From: Marsupella aquatica
Taxonomy: Eukaryota; Marchantiophyta
Direction: 5' to 3'
Length of the DNA: 64,000 bases
Assembly: GCA_973895155.1 (NCBI GenBank)
Contig: OZ316893.1
Coordinates: 9,796,001-9,860,000 of the forward strand
Of the stretch, positions 1 through 11,000 are shown in pieces (within the stretch, counting starts at the first letter, position 1; each line of letters starts with the position of its first letter). The translations under genes were made by a program, and so were the position numbers. Under the pieces are notes generated by a model that made no database searches, was not told the DNA's origin, and was given only the letters and a program-made list of their open reading frames with translations.

Positions 1-594
1 TTGCCAGCTAAGTTTGTGCGTCTATATTTATCGGACCAGTACAGAGCCTCTAAACGCGGTCAGCTACCTGTCATTGGTTTTAAGAGCTGGAAGCTTGAGA
101 ATTGTTGGAGCAGGTCTCCGGCTAGACCACCAGCCATTCCTGGTTGAAGTTGGGAACATCCTCTACTGCTCCCAGCAGGCTTTAATTTGGATTCTATATC
201 AGTCTGATGTAACTGAGGGGTCCAAGCTTGGCACCCATTGACCTGGTACATGGTAGCAGGCTTTTCAGGTTCAAGTTACCACAAGATGGCCACCTATTGC
301 TAACAGCATTCCTACACGGTTCTCAATACTGAATGTTGTTAAGGCCTCTCAACTCCAGTGCATAACTTAGTAAACCCTGGCAAATCTGAAGCATTCTGGA
401 ACCCGTTTACCAGCTAGTCCTTTGGATGATGTGGAAAGTACCTGGTCCAGCAGAGGTCATCCTAACTTTCCGTGGTGGTGCTTACTCCCATTTGCGATGT
501 GAACGCAGTTTTCCTGATTTCTGTGCCATCTATTCCTTGTTTGTGCTTCGTTTTCATTGCCCAACTTTTGGCTTATTCGTGTTGTGATCTGCAG
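1..594. other. No supported gene; possible exon fragment
   Basis: No complete gene is visible here. Frame 1 is open for roughly the first 145 bases and reads as plausible basic protein (LPAKFVRLYLSDQY and on), followed by a possible donor at about 109-111. Nothing recognisable comes from it, so it is not called an exon. The end of this stretch (ctgcag at 589-594) serves as the acceptor of the chromodomain gene that follows. Confidence 0.3.
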
Positions 595-2101
595 GCAAAC
601 CCAATATTTTCAAATGAGGTTCCGGAAGTTTCCAAGCGCATCACTCGAGGTCAACTCAAAATGGAAAAGGCAATGGAAAGGAGAAAGGAGAGAGAGAAGA
701 GAAGGGCGCTGAGAGAAGCAGAGAAGAAAAAGGAGCGAGAAGCCAATTCCGTACACATGAAAGAGAAATCTGTCACTCCTTCCAAAAATTTGACCACAGC
801 AATTGTCCCCTATGATGCTGCGAGAAGTAAGGAAATGTCGAAGACAGTGCAGACTGGAGACATGGCGTACGTGAAAGTTATAGGAGAACTTCCAACGATC
901 GGAGTGGAAGGACGAAGAAGACAGCATCCATACTTGCGGTTCTTAGGGCCATTCATAGTTAAAAGAAAGGTGAAGCACAAATTTCTCCCATTGACATTTT
1001 TTATCATCTCTTTTTGGTAACTAGCAAGAATTAATATAGCATCCACTCGAACAACCAACACGAACGCTTACACTCGAGCCTACTTAAGTCTCTACGTTTA
1101 GGCTAGACCTTTCTGTCCCATGTATTGTTGTATAATGTGATCACGTTTTTTTCCTGTCAAATGTGATTTTGTTTTGGTTTTGGAATTGCGTTTATTTTCT
1201 CATTAGCACTTTTCTCGTGGCGCTCTTAGCATTACCCACAGAATCAGCCGAAGTGGTATTCATGCGGCATTTTCTCGCTTTCGGTGTTAATTTCCAAATT
1301 GTGATATTCTGTTCCCACTTTCGCAACCAGGCAATGGTCAGACAGGTTATTTGACGTGATCGGAGCATTACGTAGCTTCCCTACTTCCAGATCTTTCTGT
1401 TCATTTTCATAGAATTTTTCCGTCCAGCCACTATCCCATGCATCCATCTAAGATCGGATCACTTTTGTCACCGTGTGTAAATCTTTCAGCGGCGAGGACT
1501 TGGCGGTATTGCTTCACTCCGAATTTATTCCGCTTACGCAAATAGAAATTGTGATCGTTTCGTAAAGATTGGACGGTCTTCTGTAGCAGTCTGTATATTT
1601 AATAACTTTGGTGGTCTTCGGATTGGAATGGATCGTTATATTCTAAGATAGAATATCCATGAAAATGATCCATTCCAACCCATTCTGATCATATTGCCAA
1701 TTTCATGTTAGATCCTGTAAGATTTCTCTGTGCTTACAAATGACGTGGTGGTGCAGTACAATGCATACACGGCCCTGGTGGAGCTACCTGACGATTGCTG
1801 CCTGAAACGTGCCTTCAGTGTGAAAGTCTTGACGAAGAGTCGTAGTCCAGTGCAGACCTACTTGCCTGACCACAGGCTTTCAATAACATTAGTACCAGAG
1901 ACAGTCCTCAACAAAAGGGTGGCAAGAAGGTTGAGGAAAAGGAAGGTGATACACTACTTGGTGAAGTGGAAGACTCTCCCAGCCACTGAAGCAACATGGG
2001 AGCCTGAGACTATCTTTGATGAGCATCCACATCTGCTAGATCAGGCTGATTCGCCGTCGCTTTGCAATCCTTACTTGCTTCGGAACTGGAAAGCCTGGTA
2101 G
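595..2101 (+). CDS. Chromodomain protein with chromovirus integrase tail, split by an intron (5' end unresolved)
   Basis: Two exons are proposed: 595-969 after a ctgcag acceptor, and 1757-2101 after gtgcag, with a 787-base GT-AG intron in phase 0 (donor AAG|GTGAAG). Exon 1 gives a Lys/Arg/Glu-rich helix (MEKAMERRKEREKRR) and then GDMAYVKVIGELP and YLRFLGPFIVKRK. Exon 2 continues YNAYTALVELPDD, then LPDHRLSITLVPE, then a chromodomain HYLVKWKTLPATEATWEP with its aromatic residues present, and stops at TAG 2099-2101. The order GDxxYVK, GPF, AYxLELP, chromodomain is that of the C-terminus of Ty3/gypsy chromovirus integrase. Those elements normally have no intron here, so this may be a domesticated gene, or a decayed element whose apparent intron is a later insertion. 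No upstream polymerase domains are seen, and the true start lies further 5' or is lost. Confidence 0.55.
1622..1679. repeat. Small foldback in the chromodomain-gene intron
   Basis: The arm TTGGAATGGATC is followed by TATTCTA, then TAGAATA and GATCCATTCCAA, so the stretch can fold into a hairpin with two paired blocks and a small bulge. It lies wholly inside the intron 970-1756. It could be a tiny MITE or an RNA hairpin; no target duplication was found. Confidence 0.5.
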
Positions 2102-5049
2102 CAGGGCAGGCTGCCAAGGTACATCTTCGTCTCTTCTGGCTTCCTATCCTTGACGTCCCAGAACATGACTAACATGTACTAAAGCTCTCCTGGATGGCTC
2201 ACCGAACAGAACTTGAATGGCACCTTGTGCAGGTTTAAAATCTCTCTTTCAGATTGCCTATTGTTTGTGCGCTTGAATGAATTCATTGACTACTTGTGGC
2301 CAAAGCTATCGACACATTGCATCTGACCTCCGCCATGCACTGGACCTATGCTTACGTATATAAGAATGTGAACAGTTGCAGGCAAAGAGGAGTTGTGGAG
2401 GCTGGCGGTACAGTTCATATCCCCGGATTAGCTCGATCTACATAATTTATATCTCCTTGCAAATGGAGGTGTCTCTAAATGTACGTTACACAACTGGCTC
2501 ACTTTCTAAAGTGACAGTCTGTCTAGGCAAGGTGCTTTGACAGACTGATTATTGACGATGCAGCTGCAAGCTAAGTCACAATTGTGAAAGTTGAATTGAC
2601 GCCATCTGGGAATGAATGAAAAGAACTGCCACCTGACTCGTCTGTGAGCTATTTGGGAACGAAACTGTGCTGAAGTTCGAATTGAATGGGACAAATCAAG
2701 AATGAATATGTGGCCTGCTAGTTGTTGAGCGTCGTTTACTAGCTGCCACCCAACTACGGTAGCCCGACGAGACCAAGGAACTAAACCTCCATATTGTGTA
2801 GGCACGAAGAGCTTTCCACAACCCTGTAGTTCTAGGAATTCACTTTTGTAAAGTCACGTTCGGCATTGACTGAATTTGAAGCAAGACACAACTTGTTGAA
2901 TCAGCTACTAAGTTTCTGATTAGACTCGGCGTGATTGAATTAAATAGCAGGCAGCTGGATCACCATTATCCGTAAATTCAGTTCAGCTGCATATATTTGT
3001 CCTATGTCGTTTGTTAATCTTTCCGATCAGAACAACTCGGACACTCGGTCAGGGCTATTCGAGAGAGGGAACATCGGAACAACTTGGTTCTCTGAGAGTA
3101 GCTTATGAGGTTGATCGAAGTCGAGCTCAATTTTGTACGTAACTCATGTCTATTTATGCGCGCAGCCACCTGTTTAAGAGAAACAAGCCAGCTGTTGCGA
3201 GCAGCAGCTGGAGGAGACCATACCGAAGCTAACGCACACTATTACATTGGGAAGAACGATCCAGGAAAACAAGCGTGTGAAAGATTGTGAAAGATTTGGA
3301 ACGAACCAAGTCACCAGAATGAGCGTGTGAAAGCTAGTCCACCTGATAAATTGAAGTTTTAGGCTGCCGATAGAAGCGCTGTTCAGTAGTTCAGTAGCTT
3401 GGGCTTGAGCGTGCTCGTTCAGTGTTCTGTACTCGACAAGTATGCAAATTAACTGAGAGTACTTCTCTTCAAATTTTCTATGACGTTCTGTGGTTGTAGT
3501 CAGAGGAGAGGAAGTACTTCGGCAACATTGCCTTTCTTTCTTTTTTCTTTTTGGACATCACTGTCTACTGAACACTCTTTGCAGTATTGATTGGAAAGCA
3601 CCTGAAGTTCCAGAGGCAATTTCGTCATTCACTCAGCAATCCATCATATGAGCCAGGGGATAGAAACCTCGAGGACAGTACTTTCTTGCCTTTCCAGTTC
3701 ACATTCTTCCCGAAGTAACTCCTCAGAGGTAATCAGTTTCGTCTCGGTGTCAGATAACCCTAGTATTTAAATCATATTTCGTATGCGCTTCATTTTTTCT
3801 TTCTAACAGGTGTAAAAATTGAGGAGATTTGGGTGACACTGCAAAGTTACATAGGCAATTTTAGACAATTTTAGACAATTTTAGACAAAATATTTTGACA
3901 TCTTTAAGTGTCATTTTAAATGCCAAAATATACGAATGAGACCAAGAACCTGTTTGAGTTTGTGTGGGGCCCCAGGTGAAAGACACATCCACAGTACATG
4001 CCCAAGCTGACAAACTGTACCTACGTAGCACAATCTTTTAGGCACACTGAGGTTCTCACCTTGCATGCTCACAATTGGGTTCAAGCCAATTCCACATAGG
4101 ATTGGGATTTCCAAACTCTTCAGTGCCTCCATAATCTTGTAAAGTGAAGGTAGCCACTTGTTTGCTTTTGGCAGCTCAAAGTCATGGATCAACAAGACTT
4201 TGCTGAACTTGCTGTCCATGTCTTATTTAATACCCCTTAAAGTCAGGGGACTTTACATGCACCCAGAACATAGATTTTGCTTATCCTTTGTGTCAGGGGT
4301 GGTTTATTTATCTAGGGGACATGCTCATCACGCATACGTGGATAATTTTGCATACAGAGAATCACGCATACGTGGTTAAATTTGCGTACAGAGAATACAA
4401 AACGAGAGCAGTGGTTTGGCTACATTGTTCACTGCATTTAGTTTTTGTGTACCTAAATTTTGGGGGTCACTCTACTAATGTGAATTGCAAGTGAACTCTA
4501 ATAGTGTGGGCATTAAGTAACATAAGTGTAATACTAATTGGGAGAGTAAAGCAATTAGTCAATGTTATTTCTTTAGCCTAAAGTTGTTGTGGTCACTCTT
4601 CAATTAATATTACTGATGTTAATTACAAATTAACACTAATAGTGTTCATGGATTTCCAACTAAAAATAGTCTTAGCCCAAAAAGTCACCATAGTGTAATT
4701 TTGTATTCAAACTAGCAACACTATGGAAATTTTGTAACTGAAATTAATTAAGATCAAATATGGTGAACAATGTAGAGAATGGACATTAAAACAAACAGGA
4801 GTGCTAGTGGGTTAGCTGTTCTATGATGGACATGGAAGCACCATTGACATGGTGAGGGCTATCTGACCTTAATAGGCTGCAGTGGAGAAAGTCAAAAGAT
4901 TTTATGTGTGATAGAAACACATCCATGTTGTTAAAATCGATACATACTTGGCCAATGCAAGGTTTAAGGTTCAGGGTGATTGACTTGATGGATATGGTAG
5001 CCATCCGCTTTCTAACTCCCTAACTTTGACCATTGTCTGACTGAGTGGT
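2102..5049. other. Intergenic, AT-rich, no gene recognised
   Basis: Only short ORFs without recognisable domains are present. Small local repeats occur, for example agacaatttt repeated at about 3860-3895 and a duplicated cgcatacgtgg / ttgc-tacagagaat segment at about 4329-4400. A 102-codon ATG ORF on the minus strand at 4219-3911 was examined and not accepted. Confidence 0.5.
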
Positions 5050-5226
5050 CCTAGTCATCTCTTTAGTGCCACAGTTCCATGGAGGCTAGCTTGCATTGGA
5101 GTGATGCCTCCCCATACTAAACGAAAAAAACTGGTCCCCAACTGTTGCCATGGTCTTGTCCCAGTCATCTCCTTAGTGTCATAGTTCCATGCCCCGCCTT
5201 GGAGTAATGCCTCCCATACTTAGATA
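5050..5226. repeat. Two-copy direct repeat related to sequence flanking the hAT-like element
   Basis: Two diverged copies of about 110 bp share the words cagtcatct-ttagtg, agttccatg, and ttggagt-atgcctcc-atact. A third related piece (gggagtgatgcctcccc-agtacta) lies at 20358-20384, just outside the right end of the large transposon and in the same orientation. This family may be an older element end or a target-site repeat. Confidence 0.45.
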
Positions 5227-5474
5227 CGAGTATTGGGATGATTAATTTTGAACAAACTGCTTTTTGTGAATCCACGCAACTTAGATAGGACTTGGAAATG
5301 TGAATACATAGGTTCTCTTGTCTTCACCTTTTGTGTGAGCTGGACAACCCACGATAATGAGCAGCACTCAATGACGTGACCCAATAAACACCAATAAATG
5401 AGCTTTCAAAAAATAGTTTCAATTCAATCAAGTGAATCAACTTTGAGCAAGATCTGTACCAATCAGCTCTTTCT

Positions 5475-5559
5475 TAGGCAGTTCCATGCCCGGTTTGGAC
5501 TTGTCCGACAAATAGAGGCCTTTGGACTCGACAACCGACAAGTTGTCACCCGGTCCACC
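5475..5559 (+). repeat. Left terminal inverted repeat of the hAT-like element
   Basis: Begins TAGGCAGTTCCATGCCCGG and continues with several GTC-GACAA words (cttgtccgacaa, ctcgacaaccgacaagttgtc). It aligns, with small gaps, to the reverse complement of 20357-20270. It runs directly into the assembly gap, which probably hides the left copy of the GC-rich minisatellite found on the right side. Confidence 0.5.
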
Positions 5560-5659
5560 NNNNNNNNNNNNNNNNNNNNNNNNNNNNNNNNNNNNNNNNN
5601 NNNNNNNNNNNNNNNNNNNNNNNNNNNNNNNNNNNNNNNNNNNNNNNNNNNNNNNNNNN
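5560..5659. other. Assembly gap (100 N)
   Basis: Exactly 100 N, the conventional placeholder for a gap of unknown length. It is bounded on the left by cacccggtccacc, which matches the edge of the GC-rich minisatellite on the opposite side of the element, so the missing sequence is probably that minisatellite. Confidence 0.95.
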
Positions 5660-5712
5660 GATATCATTTGTGCCCATGCTTGGAGCCTCGGCTCGGCGTG
5701 GGGTATTTCACA
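5660..5712 (-). repeat. Left subterminal repeat of the hAT-like element
   Basis: Read on the minus strand this gives tgaaatacccc, acgccgagccg, ggctccaagcatg and gcacaaat. It is the inverted counterpart of the copies at 18877, 19033 and 19158. Such repeats are typical binding sites for hAT transposases; that role is inferred. Confidence 0.55.
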
Positions 5713-5951
5713 AGAGTTATCTTTCCCCTTTGCAGTTGTTACATTCACAATAATAATAATGAATGAAAAAAAACAAATATATCTCGTGACTATCCCGTGA
5801 CCCTCCCGTGACAAGGTGTACCACGCATGATTTTCCAGGAGTTCCTATTGCAGCTTGGTTGTACACACTGCATCAGTACCTCGCCTCCCAGCCAATACGC
5901 ATCGTAAGTTTCTACTCCTTTTGATACTCTTTGTTCTGGTGTCGCGGGAAC

Positions 5952-6505
5952 ATGGCCAACCCGGATGTAGGTGTAGAATATAGGCAGTTGATGGAGGTGA
6001 TGAGTACCATGCTGAGCGATGGATTGGAACCAGATGCGAATGCCCTGAATGCCTTGAGGAATGCGCACAAAATCTTAGGGTTTAGTAGAAAAGCCAAAAT
6101 AGCAGGGAAGCGAAAACAAAGAGGAGGGGCTGCTCAAACAACCATCGACAAAATGTGTTATTGGCCATTTGGAAGGATATAGTATATCCCTACACCCAAC
6201 CGGAACAGTATGAGCATGATAGGTTTGAAAGGAAGTATACCTTACATGGAGAACAGGGATACAAAAACTTTCAAAATGACATGGTGCGTTGCATGCGCCA
6301 AACCGTAGAGAAGGAAGAGCACATGACACGAGAACAGATTCAGCAATTTCAACGCGAGGCTGAGAAGCCTCAAGGATTTGTTGAGCAATTGGCACTGAAC
6401 TTGGTTGTGAACCTGTGGGACAAGTTGGTAGCCAATTTGGGGGGGCTGAGTCCATATTCCTTGGAAATCCTGCCCTCCATAGACACAAAAGAGAATTGTG
6501 TCTAA
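5952..6505 (+). pseudogene. N-terminal region of the transposon kinase gene, in two frames
   Basis: An ATG at 5952 opens MANPDVGVEYRQLMEVMSTM and continues to about residue 70 (TTIDKM). The likely continuation then moves to another frame at about 6150-6165 (LLAIWKDIVYPYTQPEQYEH) and runs to a stop at 6503-6505. The protein is helical and charged (QTVEKEEHMTREQIQQFQRE) and has no domain I recognise. It sits directly upstream of the kinase domain in the same orientation and is probably the N-terminal part of that protein, broken by frameshifts or by unrecognised small introns. The left-end sequences of the transposon, just upstream, would hold its promoter. Confidence 0.4.
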
Positions 6506-6567
6506 AATGGAGCAATGAGTTAGGAATGGCCAGAACATAAAGTAATGTCAAATATGCAAATAAGGTC

Positions 6568-7598
6568 ATGCAATTTGGGGAGCTTGGTGTTGAAGGGCAC
6601 CAAAGAGGTACAAGACCATCACGTGTTGTTCCAGCAGTAAGGAGTATTCACTTTTTGAGGATGGAACAAGTGAAGAATTTATATCGCATTGGGAGTGGCA
6701 GCCAAGGGCAGGTGTTCTTGTGCCATATCTTGGATTGCCCACTCATTCCTCGAAATGTGAAGCTAGTGGCAAAAAGATTCAAAGATGGAGATCGGCACAA
6801 GAGGATAAAAGATGCGTTACAAGAAGTGCTAATGGGGGGTTTGAATCATAAGAGAGTTATTGGGGCCTTGGCAATGACCATCGAATTTCCACCCAAACTT
6901 ATCTATGATTTTTACAATGGAGGTGACTTGGGAAGCTTCATGGATAAGTGTGGAAAATGGGGTAAAAGCAAGGGGAAGTCACAAGGGAATGTGCAGGTTG
7001 ATGTGAGATTCATATCCGAGAAGAAAATATTTTTGGAGCATCGCTTGGGGATTGCTTTGGCTTTGTTGGAGACCTTACAGTTTCTCCACAAGCACGATCG
7101 ACTACATTGTGATCTTCATTTTGGAAATGTCTTACTTCACTTTGATCACGAGGATGATGTTGCTATCAGAGTGTATGTAGAAATTTATGATTTTGGGTTA
7201 TCCAAGCACAAAACACAATGTACATTACCAGAGAATCGAATGTGGTCCACCCAAGTGAGAAAGTTATTGCCTATCAAAGACAATACCCTCAATTGGCACC
7301 AGAGCTTGTTGGACCTGACCCAGCAGAGTATAGTGAAGCAACTGATATCTATGCTCTAGGCAATTTGTTCGAGACTTTACTCACAGAAAACTGGGATGGA
7401 ATGGGGCCAAGCACACGATTTTTGATGGCAGGTTGGAATACTAGAGTGTATGGTCCAAAATTAGAGAATATCATTCGTGACATGATGGCCACTGATCCTA
7501 CCAAAAGAATGGATTGTGCCCATTGGAGTTTGAGGATGGTTCGCACATTTCAAGAGTGTAGATTGTTGACCCAAAATAGTGTTTATTTGAGAGATTAA
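6568..7598 (+). pseudogene. Protein-kinase domain gene carried by the hAT-like element, frameshifted
   Basis: The first frame (6568 to about 7220) shows, in order, the glycine loop IGSGSQGQVFL, the lysine in KLVAKRFKDG, the catalytic loop LHCDLHFGNVLLH and the magnesium loop YDFGLSKH. The second frame (about 7220-7598) carries on with the APE motif (LAPELVGPDP), DIYALGNLFETLL and DPTKRMDCAHW, the helical C-lobe, and ends at TAA. A single frame change in the activation segment at about 7218-7245 separates the halves. Apart from that, all catalytic residues expected of a eukaryotic kinase are present. The loop is HCDLHxGN rather than the usual HRDLKxxN, a form seen in divergent kinase families. 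It could be a captured host gene or a genuine transposon partner; the frame change could also mark a short intron. Confidence 0.55.
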
Positions 7599-7759
7599 AT
7601 TAGTTTTCACCATTATCTTCTCTCAATTACCACATGAACAATCACATGTTCATCATGTGGTATAAATTGAAATTTTTATATCATCTCATAAAACTTTTTA
7701 TTTTTGGTGAATGTTGCAATGAATGCTAAATATTTGTTTTTATTGTAAATCTTGCAAGG

Positions 7760-9628
7760 ATGGGAAAATGGAACTTGAGTTCAGATGAGGATGATGAGGC
7801 CAATCGTGTATATGATCCTAAAATGCAAGATGGTCAAGGGTCTTACTTGGACCACGAAAATTACAGTTTTCACGACGTCCACAAACTTCCAGCAACTCAG
7901 ACGAAGGAGGAGTCCAAACCCAATGTGCAATGGAATATCCTCACACCCGATGTGAAACCTCCTCACACGGAATGGCCAATCAACGCCAAAGAATTGGAAA
8001 TATTGATGCCTAGGGAGGCTTTTCAAAAATTTGCCAAAATGATTTTTCGCGATGAGGAAATGTGGGGCACAAAGTCTTGGTTGCAAGATAAGTTTACTAT
8101 GTCGAAGGTGACACATGAAGAGGTGAAGCAGCACTGGGCACAACGTTACAGGGAATTTGCTCCAAGAAAAGCGCAAGGGAAAACGAGTTCAGTATATACT
8201 CCTTTTATCCGACTATTGATTGCTGAATTCATCCTGAGGTGGAAAGTGGATTACTGATGGGAGACGGACGAAGGCAAGTTTGTGCATAATGTTCACTCGA
8301 AAGTCTTTTCCACCACAAGTGACAGGAATAAAATGCCTGTGACTACCAACAAAGGCTCCAAGCAAAAAATAGATGAAGTGCACAAGGTGCATACAAATGA
8401 GAGCCAAAAAATGACTGCAATCCCACAGTTCTTTACAAAATCTGAAAGCAGTGCCGCTTGTATCAAAGAAGGAAAAAGCACTACGACAACAACAAACGTT
8501 TCTATTGGTCCAAGTAGCACCTTACCAACAAACAACACGGGTGTTTTGGATGCCAACAAGGGAACTCCTTGCATGCAAAGTGTCTGCAAGGGGTTGGGAT
8601 GTGAGATTGGTGATTTTATTGAGAAAATTCTTCGCGTCAATTACCGTCTCGAACTTTGTGACGCTGGTAGCATTGACTACTATGCGTCAAAACTAAAAGA
8701 GAGTGATTTGAAGATGAAATCACTAGAGAAGATGTCTATTTCATCGGGTACCAATTGTGAGGTCCAAGACATGTACCGATACAAGGCCCAATTGTTTGAC
8801 AAGATGGAAGAAATTGAGAGGCTTCGAAGTCAAGTTGCCGAAAATGAAAGGCAATCCAATGAACAAGCGCAACTTCAAGAAAATAGAGTCATAAAGAATC
8901 TGAAGGATGAAGTTGCATCACAAAAGCTCATCATCACAAATCTCCAAGAAGAGATAGACCAAATGAACAATTCTGATATGGACAATGAATCGAGCAAAGG
9001 AAAATCAAAATTGAACAATGTCAATTTTATGAATTTTCAGATGATTGATCCTACATTAGAATCTAACCTTTTTCCTGATGTGGAGGTCGATTCGGTAGCA
9101 GTCGAGGAGTATTTTGATAAATGGAAGAAAGATGAAAGTATGGCTGAATTTGTTCGACAAAAGGGTGCAAGGTGTCCTTGGTGTTTATATCCATGGGGCC
9201 CAGAATCAGTTTCCATTCTGGGAACTTGCGGACATTTATGGCATCATGCTTGCTTATTCAGGTGGATGAAGAAGAGTCGAAAATGTTGGTGTAGGAAACC
9301 ATTTCATGAACGGGAGTATGAGCAACGAGGATTGTTGAATCAAATCCCACCAATGGAGACACAACAAGACGATGAAGAGATGACTCAAGACGGTGTGGCG
9401 ATGACGGAAATAGATTCCACACCCATTGAAAACTTTACAATCAATGAGTACAATCTGTCAGATGGTGACTTTGACAAGTTGTTATTCAGTGGTCGTTTCA
9501 ATGAATGGAAAGAGTATGCTCAGTCCAATCAACCAACTACCAACGAGCAAAACATGCAACGATCTATTCGTCGTCATCGGCGACGTCAGCAACAAGCAGA
9601 AGTGAAAGCGGAAATGACCATGCATTGA
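7760..9628 (+). pseudogene. Coiled-coil/RING-H2 protein of the hAT-like element, one in-frame TGA
   Basis: One reading frame runs from ATG 7760 to TGA 9626-9628 and is interrupted only by an in-frame TGA at 8255-8257, leaving parts of 165 and 448 codons. The first part is acidic (SSDEDDEANRVYDP), with a Trp/Arg-rich region (EEVKQHWAQRYREFAP). The second holds a long coiled coil at about 8770-8985 (KMEEIERLRSQVAENERQ) and a RING-H2-like finger at about 9173-9297: CPWC, 14 residues, CGHLWHHAC, then CWC. The last metal pair is Cys-x-Cys rather than Cys-x2-Cys. The tail is acidic and then Arg/Gln-rich. It lies 162 bp downstream of the kinase on the same strand. A ubiquitin-ligase role is inferred from the finger alone. 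No related protein is known to me. Confidence 0.5.
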
Positions 9629-10082
9629 GAGAGGAAGATACCAAAATATTTGTTATTTGCATATTCATACATTTTTGATCATGTAGTGTACGCTTACCTA
9701 GTTGTACTATACACATTTTCTATAGTATCGGCCGCATAGGATAGTTTCTAGATATTAGATCATATTATTCATATATAGTACCGGCTGCACCACAGAGATT
9801 TTCATGGGCATGTCCTTCAAAGTTGAAAACATTTTTACTTCATTTTTACACTCGGTGAATCTTTTGCGTGGAGATATGAATTCAGTGATTGCTGCTATAA
9901 TATGGTGATTATTTCAAAAAAATACGTTCAAATATAGAACACTCTAAAAATTGTAATCGACGATACAATCGCAAGCAAGAGTAAAACCAAGCACCAAAGC
10001 CATTGAAAGTGGGAAAAAAATATGTATTATACTTCAAAAATTACAATTGACATATATCATCTTGTAGTAATCACAAAACATA
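9629..10082. other. Convergent 3' spacer inside the hAT-like element
   Basis: AT-rich spacer between the 3' ends of the RING gene (+) and the transposase gene (-). It should hold both transcription ends; no clear coding potential is present. A near-duplicated word pair, gtatcggccgcat at about 9726 and gtaccggctgcac at about 9778, is the only local structure noted. Confidence 0.5.
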
Positions 10083-10830
10083 TCAAGGCTGTGAGGAGTA
10101 ATCCCTCGTCATATTGTTCTGATTTCGTTGCATGAGTCCATCAAATTCATGATGTCGATTGGCCCATGGAAATGGGTAACGATTATGCGAATCGTCATTG
10201 TCATGAGATTGTTGAACGACACGAGCAGGCGTGTATGATGGGTATGGGTTCGTGACATTGACTGCTGGAGTAACTGTTTGTCCCCACTGTGCATCATTAT
10301 GTAGTGTTCGGCGTTGTAGTTGATCATGTTGTGCATAAAAGGCAGAAGTAGTTCCCTCCAAATGATGCTCTGGTATGTCACTTCCTTGTTGAAATGCATA
10401 TGAAGTACTTGCTAGGTGATCACGATGGACATTCAATCCTGGAAAAGTGAAACATGGGTTTGGTTGGGAATGCATATCAAAGCCTGTATGCAATGAGTAC
10501 TCCTCATCATCTTGGACTTGAGACTTGTCAATCGTAGGAAACATCAAGTAATCAGTATCATCCTCCCATTCACCCGCATTACTATCCTCAGTATCCGGTG
10601 GAATACGAGTCAATACCTCACTATCACATTGCAATGACAATCCTTGCAACGCCTCATCGGTGTCATCAATTGTATCAAAATCATCGACATCTTCCTCCCC
10701 CTGACCCCCACTTCTTGCATCATGCTCCTCGTTCTGGAAGGCTTCAGTGGGGGATGATCTAGGTGCATCATTTCTTGCTCTTCTTTCATCATAACGTTTG
10801 TAGAGGAACATTTGGGGGTTTCGGACCTTT
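10083..10830 (-). pseudogene. hAT transposase, C-terminal part cut off by the Copia insertion
   Basis: This minus-strand frame begins at the Copia insertion point (KVRNPQMFLYKRYDERRA) and ends at 10083. It continues exactly in frame from the hAT dimerisation region on the far side of the Copia element (TRVEKGLT, then KVRNPQ) once the 5-bp duplication is counted once. About 245 residues follow: a very acidic stretch (GEEDVDDFDTIDDTDEAL), then a Gln/His/Pro/Asn-rich, probably disordered tail. Such long tails after the hAT dimerisation domain are unusual but known in DUF659-type proteins. No stop or frameshift breaks this part. Confidence 0.6.
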
Positions 10831-10835
10831 GTAAG
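10831..10835. repeat. Left target-site duplication of Copia 1 (GTAAG)
   Basis: GTAAG directly precedes the 5' LTR, and the same five bases directly follow the 3' LTR at 16627-16631. Five bases is the usual duplication for Ty1/copia integration. Confidence 0.9.
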
Positions 10836-10982
10836 TGTTATAACCCATAATATGACTTAACCCTAGTATAGGATAGGTTAACATTAACCCAACCATGTTA
10901 ACCCTTCTGGACTATATAAGTCCTTGGCATAATGGAAGTGAGTGGGGATTATTGACTACTATCATCTTGTGTATTCATAACA
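10836..10982 (+). repeat. 5' LTR of Copia 1
   Basis: 147 bp, starting TGTTATAACCC and ending CATAACA. A TATA-like word (actatataag, 10911-10920) sits inside short inverted flanks GGACT/AGTCC. Upstream of it is a perfect 9-bp inverted pair, GGTTAACAT and ATGTTAACC. The LTR is short for an autonomous plant copia element. Confidence 0.93.
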
Positions 10983-11000
10983 CGTTATCAGCGCGACTTG
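10983..11000 (+). promoter_or_regulatory. Primer-binding region of Copia 1
   Basis: Immediately after the LTR comes CGTTATCAGCGCGACTTG. The second Copia in this window has CGTTATCAGCACGACTC at the same place (59840). Conservation at this position marks the minus-strand primer site; the tRNA was not identified. Confidence 0.65.

Noticed and set aside
3911-4219. 102-codon minus-strand ORF starting at an ATG
   Set aside because: Reads smoothly but shows no recognisable domain, repeat relation or neighbour; could be chance in AT-rich DNA.
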